NCBI GenBank assembly: GCA_964458015.1
Contig: CAYWGR010000011.1
Span: 1-54,583, forward strand
Direction of reading: 5' to 3'
Origin: CAYWGR01 sp964458015
Lineage (GTDB): Bacteria; Planctomycetota; Planctomycetia; Pirellulales; Thermoguttaceae
Length of the DNA stretch: 54,583 nucleotides
Shown: positions 18,076 to 26,318 of the stretch, in pieces
How positions within the stretch are numbered: position 1 is the first letter of the stretch
Layout of the letters: each line of letters begins with the position of its first letter
Notes under the pieces: model-generated
The model's input: only the letters and a program-made list of their open reading frames with translations
What the model was told of the DNA's origin: nothing
The model's database searches: none
Program-made: the position numbers and the translations under genes

Positions 18076-18999
18076 ATGCACGGACCTTGGTGGAATGTCA
18101 TCCGCGGTTTTGCACTTATGATGAGCCTTGTTTCGGCGACCTCGCCGTCAGCAGCGGCAACGAAAGTGTTTCTGTTGGGCGGCCAGTCGAACATGGCCGG
18201 CCTTGGTGCATGGCCGGGACCGCCGGCGCAACCGGCCTGTCCGGCTCCTTACAATACCGAACAAACCGCAGTGCAATTTTGGAATTATGGAACACACCAG
18301 ACCGTCAATGGGTTTGACTGCCCTGGGGTTGGCGACGGATGGGTCAACCTTCGGCCCGGCTACGGATATGACTATAACAATGAATTCGGCCCCGAGGTAA
18401 GCTTCGGATACCGACTCCACGAACGCTATCCCGACGATGACATCTACCTGGTGAAATTAGGCTTGACCGACCAGAGTTTGGCGGTCGGCTGGAATCCCGA
18501 TGGGACTGGTACTGTATACAATGTTTTCAAAGCAAGAGTTAAAGCCGCGGTTGAAAACCTACGCCACGACGGCCATGACCCTGAAATTGCCGGCATGGTT
18601 TGGATGCAGGGCGAAAGCGATGCACTCAATGCCACGTATGCGGCCAACTATCAATCGAATTTAGAAACATTCATCAAAACAGTGCGAAACGAGTTTGACG
18701 CACCAAACATGCCGTTCGTCATCGGACGTATCTTGAACTATTATGATACGAATCCGGCTGGCAGCAATGCGCTGGTGCGGAAGGCACACGAGACCATTCC
18801 AACGCTGCCTGACATGAGCCGTGTTGCATACGTCAATACAGATGATCTGCAATGCGCTTATGGAGGACATTATGGAACACAAGGGCAGATTAATCTAGGG
18901 ATTCGCTTTGCAAACGCGATACCCGAACCAGGAACTTTCGTTCTCCTGGGCGTAGGCACGATCTGCGCGTTAGCTTACGGTTGGTTTAGAAGAAACTAG
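18076..18999 (+). CDS. SGNH-type carbohydrate esterase (SASA/CE6-like) with PEP-CTERM tail
   Basis: A 307-residue secreted esterase, likely removing acetyl groups from glycans. After the signal peptide, block I is FLLGGQSNMAGLG with the catalytic serine in GQSN. The WMQGESDA block follows at ~180, and the late block GGHYGTQGQINLG supplies the probable catalytic histidine. This order fits the sialate O-acetylesterase / CE6 group. The C-terminus is a second PEP-CTERM tail (IPEPGTF, hydrophobic helix, WFRRN). The start is ATG 18076 with GGAAAG upstream; an earlier in-frame TTG is unlikely. It stands between the LamG-PEP-CTERM gene and the DUF4838 gene. Confidence 0.85.
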   Translation: MHGPWWNVIRGFALMMSLVSATSPSAAATKVFLLGGQSNMAGLGAWPGPPAQPACPAPYNTEQTAVQFWNYGTHQTVNGFDCPGVGDGWVNLRPGYGYDYNNEFGPEVSFGYRLHERYPDDDIYLVKLGLTDQSLAVGWNPDGTGTVYNVFKARVKAAVENLRHDGHDPEIAGMVWMQGESDALNATYAANYQSNLETFIKTVRNEFDAPNMPFVIGRILNYYDTNPAGSNALVRKAHETIPTLPDMSRVAYVNTDDLQCAYGGHYGTQGQINLGIRFANAIPEPGTFVLLGVGTICALAYGWFRRN

Positions 19000-19045
19000 T
19001 TTAAGCACTTCCCACCTCACACAATATCTGAATTTGGAGCCTCTG

Positions 19046-22028
19046 ATGAAAACATCCTTGATTTTATACACGGCCTGCTTATTTCCATGCCTCGGTTCAT
19101 TGTGCCAGTGCGCAGAGGCTCCGAAGAACGTCCGTGTCACCGTCAATGGCACGATGGCGGAGATGGCAGACCTGTTGCCGGCGGAGCAGTGGCATACGGT
19201 AACTGCACAATATCAATATGCGGGTGCCCCTGGCTTGTTGACGAATACCTATTTGGCCATCTCTAAAGACGGCAACCCACAAACCGGTCTGGATCTCGGC
19301 TATCATCTGCCGACCAATCAACTGGCGATCGTTAAGCATGGATGCTGGAACGAAACCGAAGCCGTCGGGCGGCCAGGCGAGGCTGGCAAGATCCTCGAAA
19401 ATGATCAAGCCTTTCTCGATTGTGGAAATTCCAAAATTGAAAAGAATGCCGATACGATCACCGTTTCCTATCGGATAAAATTTAAAAAGGGCGTCTTGAG
19501 CGGCATCTGCAGCGTACTGCTTTATATTGAAGACAAAAACGGGAACCACGATGGTTTCGACAACGTCGGTTCGGTTGCGATTGATCACGACTCCTCGATT
19601 TGCCGCTCGGATATGCCCGAGGAATGGCATAATTCGCTGAAATCGAAGGGCAACGCCTCGGAAACGCTTCTTTTGGCCGACAGCGGCAAGACGGATTATG
19701 TTTTGGTTGTTCCGAAAGCCGCCAAGGCGATCGAAATAAAGGCGGCCAGTGATATTGCACGCTATTTCAAACTGATCAGCGGCGCATCGTATCCCCTTGT
19801 TGCCGACGATGCTCCCGAAGTGCAAAATCATCCTTATATCAGCCTTGGGCGAACAAAACTGCTGGAACAATCAGCCTGTCAATGGAAGAATTCGAAAATG
19901 GCTGCGGAAACGTATGCCGTTGAAGCGGTCGGCAAGAATGTCTTTGTTTATGGCGGCGCGGGGAGAGGGCTGATGCACGGAGTCTATTCACTGCTGGAAG
20001 AAGACTTGGGATGCCGTTGGTATTCGACGACCTCGATCGACACGCCAAAGATGGAGAAGTTCGCCGTCGGCATCGTCTCGCGAACTTATACGCCAGTCTT
20101 GGAGTTGCGGGATCCCTACATTATCAGCATGTTCGACTCGAACTGGTCGCTGCGCAACAAAACAAACACTCCGCACGCCCGGATCCCGATGGCCTGGGGC
20201 GGCAGCATCCGTTACCATCACATGGGCCACACCTATGCGACTTACTTTCCAACGGAGGAATACTTCGCCGCACATCCGGAATACTATTCGATGGTCAACG
20301 GCAAGCGGCAGGCCAGTCAACTGTGCCACACGAACGAAGACGTGATTCGGCTGAGCATCGAGAAAGCCTGTAAGATATTTCGCGAGAATCCCGATGTGAC
20401 CGTTACAGCCATCGGCCCGAACGACGGCCGAGGATTCTGCGACTGCCCGAACTGCACGAAACTGAACGATGAAAACGGCGGCCGCTCTGGCAGCTTCTTT
20501 TATTTCGTCAACCGAATCGCCGAGGGCGTGAAGAAGGAGTTTCCCAACAATCATCTGATTTCGCTTGCTTATCTCGACTACGCACCTCCCCCGACGAAGC
20601 TGAAAGTCGATCCCTATATCATCATCCAGCTTTGCACGGATTCTCATGCCTGGAAATATCAATTCTGCAATATCTGGGAATCGCCGGAATTCCAGAAATG
20701 GCTCAAGGCATGGCATGAGGTGAATGCAAAGATTTATCTTTGGGACTATACCACGGATTATGTTCACTATCTCGTTCCGATGGCCAACTGGAATGTGGTT
20801 GCCGAGAACACGCGATTTAATATCAAGAACGGCGTGGCGGGCATTATGTACGAATCCGAGGCCAACGACATCGACGAGATGCGAGGCTGGGTTTGGGCGA
20901 AACAGTTGTGGAATCCGGATTTGGACGTCAAAACCTTGTTGAAGGATTTCGTGTTCGGATACTACAAGGAGTCAGCCCAGCCTATCTGGGATTTTGAGAT
21001 GATGATGTGGGATTTCCGCGAGAAATGGCATAAAATGCCGCACCAATGCGGTGAGACATCCGACAATCCGCTGTTGAATAATCTTCAGTGTTCCTATGCG
21101 CCCGATGGGCCGATGTTCTCGCCGGAATTCATGGCCAAGATGCGGGCGGATTTTGATGCGGCGGAAAAACTTGCTAAAAGCGAAGCGGTTTTGGATCGCG
21201 TGAAGAAAGCAAAAATCTCATTGTTGTATCTTGAGCTATCGCAGCAGCTTGGCTACTACACCGAGTTCGGCGATTTCCGATACGGGAAGAGCATACGACT
21301 GCCGAAGGCCGAGAAAGAACCCTTCAAACAACGTCTCGAAGAGTTCGTTGCGTTGTGCAAAAAGAACGGACTAAAGGTATTCGGTATTCCGATCACGCTG
21401 GAAAAAATTGCGGCAAAGTGGCAAGCGTGCATCGATATGGACGGTGCGACACTGTCGAAATTGGATCTTCCGGCGGAATGGATTTTCACGACCGATCCGG
21501 ATGACAAGGGCGNNNNNNNNNNTGAAAGAGAAATGGTATGCGAATCGCAAGTATTTCGACGCGGCCGTGCGAAAAACCAACGAGTTCAGCGGCGGCGCCG
21601 CCTCGGTTGCCCCTTTGGAAAAGGGATTAACGCGATTGCATGTCAATCGCGGCGTGGGCTGGGAACAGCAAGGTTTCCCGGGATTCGACAGGTACGGCTG
21701 GTATTTCCAGAACATTGAAATACCTGCCGATTTGTTCGCCAAACCGCATTTGTATTTGCATTTTTTGGGCGTGAATGAAGAGGCGTGGATCTACGTGAAT
21801 GGCGAGCCTGTTTTTGAACGCACGTTCGCTTCAACCGGTAAAAAAACGGGAGCGATGGGCGGCCCGTTCAGTGCCGACATCAAAAAGTATTTGAAGCCGG
21901 ATGTTGCCAACCAGATAGCCGTTCGTGTTTCCCATTCATCCGGCCTGGGCGGAATTTGGCTGCCTATTACATTGTTTGGAACCAACGAATCTTGCACGAC
22001 GGAACAATTGGATAAATATCGGAATTAG
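19046..22028 (+). CDS. Secreted DUF4838 glycosidase-like protein
   Basis: A large exported protein of about 990 residues. A signal peptide is followed by an N-terminal beta region (~25-200) with the DNVGSVAIDHD strand. Next is an alpha-glucuronidase/GH20-type N-domain (~215-330, ending in GVYSLLEEDLGCRWY). The barrel-like DUF4838 domain (~340-640) contains GPNDGRGFCDCPNC and the YLWDYTTDY strand. The C-terminal part (~850-985) is a galactose-binding-like beta-sandwich (HLYLHFLGVNEEAWIYVNG). DUF4838 proteins resemble glycoside hydrolases but few have been tested. The 10-N run at 21513-21522 shifts the frame, and removing it joins the halves as DDKG-V-KEKWY. ATG 19046 has GGAG upstream. Confidence 0.85.
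21513..21522. other. Scaffold gap (10 N) inside DUF4838 gene
   Basis: Left flank ...GGCG and right flank TGAAAGAG read as GGC GTG AAA GAG when joined directly, giving D-K-G-V-K-E-K-W. The frame requires a gap divisible by three, and zero gives an uninterrupted gene. Confidence 0.7.
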
Positions 22029-22078
22029 ATGTTTTGGTATGTTTAATAATAGGTTTGTGCCGACGGTCCTGGCTTGCG

Positions 22079-22094
22079 AAGCCGCAAGCGGCTT
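22079..22094. repeat. Short perfect palindrome downstream of DUF4838 gene
   Basis: AAGCCGC-AA-GCGGCTT, about 50 bases after the stop of the DUF4838 gene. No T-run follows, so it is a weak terminator candidate at best. The 178-base gap around it shows nothing else. Confidence 0.35.
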
Positions 22095-22206
22095 GTCGGG
22101 TGGCGGCAGAGACTTTGTGGAGCGTACTAGGAACAATAATAAGCAAGTTGTCCGCATGTGGAACTTTTCATAATCCGAGGTCTGTTGTTGACAAGGCGCA
22201 AATGCA

Positions 22207-23145
22207 ATGACTCATTCACAGCAAAACAGAGGGTTCACGCTCGTGGAATTGCTTGTGGTCATCACGATCATCGGCATATTAATTTCACTGTTGTTGCCGG
22301 CGGTTCAAGCGGCGCGCGAGGCAGCGCGGAGAACGCAATGTTCCAACAATCTCAAGCAGCTTGCTTTGGCCATGCACGGTTTCCATGAACAGCGTGGCAC
22401 CTTGCCTCCCGGGATGAACGACTGGTTCGGCGGCACTTGGATGGTTTATATCCTACCTTTCACCGAACAATACAATCTCTTCAATCAGTATGTGAACCTC
22501 GGCGGGAAGACGTGGAATCCTTCAACACATCCCGGCTATCGCGATGCGCCGAATAGCATCATAACAAGTAGTCGTCTGTCTACCGCCACTTGTCCAAGCG
22601 ACACGGCCAACAAATATACCGCCTCGGGCTGGAATTTGACCAAGCACAATTATGCGGTGAACTATGGAAACACGGGGCAAGACAACGCCAACATCGGCGA
22701 AAACTATACGCCGCGTGCCGACCTTAACGGAGTCATTTTCCTAGGCGCGCCTTTTGCCAATCGAACCACGTTTACCTTCGCGCAGATCAAAGACGGCCTC
22801 AGCAATACATTGTTGATGGCGGAACTGATTCAAACCGAAGCGGCCGACGACGGTCGGGGGCTGACTTGGTGGGGCGACGGTGCGGGCTTTTCGGCCTATC
22901 TTGCACCGAACAGTTCCGAGCCCGATATTACCACGGCCTGCGGGGCGGATGTTGACGAGCCGCCCTGCGCATCGGTCAGTTCCACCATGCCGTCCATGTT
23001 CGGCTCTCGCAGCCGGCATCCGGGCGGCGTTCATGTGGCACTGGGCGACGGCAGCGTCCGATTCGTCAACAACTCGATCAACATCGACACGTGGCGAGCC
23101 CTTGCCACGACGCGTGGCAACGAACCAATCTCGGGAGATTTTTGA
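22207..23145 (+). CDS. DUF1559 family protein with pseudopilin-type N-terminus
   Basis: A 312-residue member of a family almost confined to Planctomycetota and relatives. The N-terminus carries a type IV pilin-like signal (GFTLVELLVVITIIG) with a hydrophobic helix followed by AVQAAREAARRTQC. The DUF1559 region includes NNLKQLALAMHGFHEQ and the C-terminal motif HPGGVHVALGDGSVRFV. These proteins are thought to be exported and assembled through a pilin-like route; their role is unknown. It lies between the DUF4838 gene and the first Tat-exported barrel protein, 10 bases before the latter, which suggests they share a transcript. Confidence 0.95.
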   Translation: MTHSQQNRGFTLVELLVVITIIGILISLLLPAVQAAREAARRTQCSNNLKQLALAMHGFHEQRGTLPPGMNDWFGGTWMVYILPFTEQYNLFNQYVNLGGKTWNPSTHPGYRDAPNSIITSSRLSTATCPSDTANKYTASGWNLTKHNYAVNYGNTGQDNANIGENYTPRADLNGVIFLGAPFANRTTFTFAQIKDGLSNTLLMAELIQTEAADDGRGLTWWGDGAGFSAYLAPNSSEPDITTACGADVDEPPCASVSSTMPSMFGSRSRHPGGVHVALGDGSVRFVNNSINIDTWRALATTRGNEPISGDF

Positions 23146-23155
23146 GGTAAAAACC

Positions 23156-24685
23156 ATGCACCGACGTGATTTTCTAAAAACCAGCATTCAAACCGCCGCG
23201 GTCGGCGCCGCGGCAGCCGTGCCCACGAGTTCCTGCCTGGCCCAAGTTCAGCCGGCCGTCGCCGATTCCGCTTCGCCGGTGATGAAAAGTTACACGGCCG
23301 ACGATCATCGTCAGCGCTTACTGAACATCGGCCTATGCACCCGCGAAATTCAGGACTGCATGCGCAAGCATCTTGTGACGAACTATCTGCCGGGCCAATG
23401 CTGCTACAATCTCGGCGAGTATCCTTGCCGAAAACCGTGGGAGATCGGGGAATATGATGAACGGGAATTGGATCGGCTGAAGGAACACGGCATCCAATTG
23501 ATCCAGGTGTTCGACGACTGGAACGACTCGGTACGCTTGTGCGGCGGCGACAAGTATACAGCTTTGAATCCGGCTGGATTCCGCCGCTTCGTCGAGTTGG
23601 CCCACCAGCGTAACATGAAGGTGCTTGCTTATACTTCGACCGGCTTTTTGCAATGGACGGATCCTGACTTTCGTCAAGAATGGTCGCCGGTAGGATCGCA
23701 TTGTTCGTTGGGATTTTGGGACATGGCGCGATGCGTGCCGGGAAGTCCCGGCTGGAGAGCCTATCTGTTGCCGCGGATGACTCGCATTTTGGAAGAGTAC
23801 GGCGTGGATGGAATCTATATTGACGCAGGCTATATCACGAATGCAGGCAAGGCGTCAATGCCGAAGGACTCTCCGCTGGTGGCGCCGGCCAAGGACGAAA
23901 TGACCGCTTTCGAGGAGACACCTCACTACGACGGAGCGCTGGCCGATATGCTCGCTTTGATCTATGGCGAGGTCAAGCGGAGGGGCGGAATCTTGAAGTT
24001 GCATGTCGACGGCGCTTTGGAGCCGCAGACCGCCGGGCTGAAGGTTTACGATTATCTTTGGGTCGGTGAAGGAGTAGGCAACGCCGACGGTCTTCGAGAA
24101 GCCGTGAAGAATCATACGCCTTATGTCATTCCTTGCATCGATATGAGTTATGCCAAGGTTGGCAATGAAGACGAGCAGTTCTTACATGCCATTCCTTACA
24201 TGCAATTCCCTCTGCTTCATGCCGGGAAGCCTTTCACGGGCGAACGGGGAATGATTCCGGAAGTTCGTTACGTATCCCAGGATGATTTTTGGATGAAACG
24301 CTGCCGCGAGGTTTGGAAATTTTACCAGGAACATCCGAACGGTCCGTATGTCTATAGCGGTTGGGACGCCGTTCCTCCGAGCGCCGAAACGCGGCCCAAA
24401 CATGCCGCATGGCTGAAACGGTACAGGCCGTTGGTTGAGGAAGGCACCTGGGCATGGCTGCAAATCGGCCGTTCAAGTCTCTTTACCCAACCGTTACCGG
24501 AGAAAGTCGTCGCCTCGGCGTTCGTGAACCGCCAATCGTATTTGGTGTTAGCCAACTATGGTTCGGTGCCGGCCACGATTGATACGACGGCGGATTACGC
24601 GCCAATCGACCAAGCTCCGGCCGCGCCGAACAAACATTGGGTTCTTACGCCGCGATCGTTGCAGATTTTGAAACGGTTGAGCTAG
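23156..24685 (+). CDS. Tat-exported TIM-barrel glycosidase-like protein, copy 1
   Basis: A 509-residue protein with a twin-arginine signal (MHRRDFLKTS) followed by an Ala-rich segment. The body reads as an (alpha/beta)8 barrel. Motifs are DERELDRLKEHGIQLIQVF (~105-123), RNMKVLAYTSTGFLQW, the strand end GVDGIYIDAGYI (~220) where a catalytic Asp is usual in GH27/36-type enzymes, KVYDYLWVGEG, and YSGWDAVPPS near the end. A small C-terminal beta domain follows. I cannot assign a CAZy family. The whole sequence is closely matched by the next gene, a tandem duplicate. Start is ATG 23156, 10 bases after the DUF1559 stop. Confidence 0.75.
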   Translation: MHRRDFLKTSIQTAAVGAAAAVPTSSCLAQVQPAVADSASPVMKSYTADDHRQRLLNIGLCTREIQDCMRKHLVTNYLPGQCCYNLGEYPCRKPWEIGEYDERELDRLKEHGIQLIQVFDDWNDSVRLCGGDKYTALNPAGFRRFVELAHQRNMKVLAYTSTGFLQWTDPDFRQEWSPVGSHCSLGFWDMARCVPGSPGWRAYLLPRMTRILEEYGVDGIYIDAGYITNAGKASMPKDSPLVAPAKDEMTAFEETPHYDGALADMLALIYGEVKRRGGILKLHVDGALEPQTAGLKVYDYLWVGEGVGNADGLREAVKNHTPYVIPCIDMSYAKVGNEDEQFLHAIPYMQFPLLHAGKPFTGERGMIPEVRYVSQDDFWMKRCREVWKFYQEHPNGPYVYSGWDAVPPSAETRPKHAAWLKRYRPLVEEGTWAWLQIGRSSLFTQPLPEKVVASAFVNRQSYLVLANYGSVPATIDTTADYAPIDQAPAAPNKHWVLTPRSLQILKRLS

Positions 24686-24735
24686 AAATATCGAGAATAA
24701 ACAGTCCTCAAGGATCATACAGCAGGAGTTAAGTA

Positions 24736-26235
24736 ATGCACCGACGTGATTTCCTCAAAACAGGCGTCCAAGCCGCTGCGGCTGGGGCTGCCGTTTCCAT
24801 TCCCGTGAGTTCCAGCTTAGCCTCCGGCGAGGTTGCCGGTTCGACTTCTGCATCGGCCGTGATGAAAACGTACACGGCCGAGGATCATCGGCGGCGGCTT
24901 ACGAACGTCGGTCTTTGCACGCGGGGAATCCGCACGTGTCTGCGCAAGCATCTGGTAACCAATTATCTGTACGGCCAATGTTGCTACAATCTAGGCGAAT
25001 ATCCGAGCCGAAAACCCTGGAATCCCGACGATTACGACGAACGTGAGTTGGATCGCTTGAAAGAACATGGAATCCAGCTTATTCAGGTGATGGATGAATG
25101 GAACGATCGCTACGGGATGTTCGGCGGGAACAAGTTCACGGCGGTAAATCCGGAGGGATTTCGCCGGTTCGTGGGAATGGTCCATAAACGCGGCATGAAG
25201 ATCATCGCCTATGCGTCGAGCGGCTATTTTTCAGGCTGCGATCCAGACTTCCGCAAGGAATGGACTCGGCCGGGCGATGTGATCGGCGGCTGGTGGGATT
25301 TGCCTCGCTGCTCACCGGCCAGCCCTGGTTGGCGCGCTTATGCGCTGCCTCGCATGGTGCGCATCCTCGACGATTTCGGGGTGGACGGTTTATACAACGA
25401 TTGGGGATATGTCCCCAACGTCGACAAGCAGATCAAAGAGCTTGCGAAAGACGAGGTCGCTGCTTTCAACGAGACTCCTCAGTGCGATGCGGCGGTGACA
25501 GATCTGTTGCACCTGATCTATTCCGAGGTGAAACGCCGCGGAGGCATCTACAAAGTTCATGCCGATTTCTCGAACGAACCACGGACGGGCGGCATTCCGG
25601 TGTACGACTATCTCTGGGTCGGTGAAAATGTCGACAATGCCGACGGATTGCGAGAATCCGTTAAGAATCATACTCCCTATGTCGTTCCCTGCATCCACGG
25701 AACGTTCGCCAAGGTGGAAAACGAAAACGAGCCGTTTTTGCACTCGATTCCGTATATGCAATTCCCCTTGCTCCTGGGGGGCCGTCCTCTGACCGGCGAA
25801 CGCGGCGTGGTTCCGATTCCGCGATTGCCGGGCCTTAAAGAAGGCGGTTTCTATGAGCAAGCGTGGAAGTATCATCAGACCCATCCGAACGGTCCCTTTA
25901 TTTACAGCGGCTGGGATTCGATTCCCCCGAATACGCAAACGCAGCCCACCCATGCACGATGGATCAAGCAATACAAGCAACTTGCGGAAGAAGGAACTTG
26001 GGCATGGCTTGAAATTGGCGACTCCAGTTTCTTTGCCCAGCCGCTTGCCAAGGGTATCGTGGCTTCGGCGTTTGCCAATCGTGAACTTTATTTGGTTTTA
26101 GCCAACTACAATAAGACACCTGTGGAAGTTACGACGTCGGACAACTACGTTGCCGCCGACGAGCAAAACAGTACGCCGAAAAAACAATGGAATCTTGCTC
26201 CCAGGTCGCTTCAAATTCTTCGGCGGACAAGTTGA
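24736..26235 (+). CDS. Tat-exported TIM-barrel glycosidase-like protein, copy 2
   Basis: A 499-residue tandem paralogue of the preceding gene, similar along its whole length and beginning with the same MHRRDFLKT signal. The shared motifs are kept (DERELDRLKEHGIQLIQVM, YDYLWVGENV, YSGWDSIPPN). The presumed catalytic strand, however, reads GVDGLYNDWGYV where copy 1 has GVDGIYIDAGYI, and the stretch after it differs. The two copies may therefore act on different linkages or ligands. It begins 50 bases after copy 1 with AGGAG upstream of the ATG. The exact family and substrate are unknown. Confidence 0.75.
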   Translation: MHRRDFLKTGVQAAAAGAAVSIPVSSSLASGEVAGSTSASAVMKTYTAEDHRRRLTNVGLCTRGIRTCLRKHLVTNYLYGQCCYNLGEYPSRKPWNPDDYDERELDRLKEHGIQLIQVMDEWNDRYGMFGGNKFTAVNPEGFRRFVGMVHKRGMKIIAYASSGYFSGCDPDFRKEWTRPGDVIGGWWDLPRCSPASPGWRAYALPRMVRILDDFGVDGLYNDWGYVPNVDKQIKELAKDEVAAFNETPQCDAAVTDLLHLIYSEVKRRGGIYKVHADFSNEPRTGGIPVYDYLWVGENVDNADGLRESVKNHTPYVVPCIHGTFAKVENENEPFLHSIPYMQFPLLLGGRPLTGERGVVPIPRLPGLKEGGFYEQAWKYHQTHPNGPFIYSGWDSIPPNTQTQPTHARWIKQYKQLAEEGTWAWLEIGDSSFFAQPLAKGIVASAFANRELYLVLANYNKTPVEVTTSDNYVAADEQNSTPKKQWNLAPRSLQILRRTS

Positions 26236-26318
26236 TAGGATAATTCGCTATTGGTTTGCCTATCGCCAACTGTTTCGCACTGCGCACTTACACTCCCCTA
26301 CAACAATAAAACACGACT

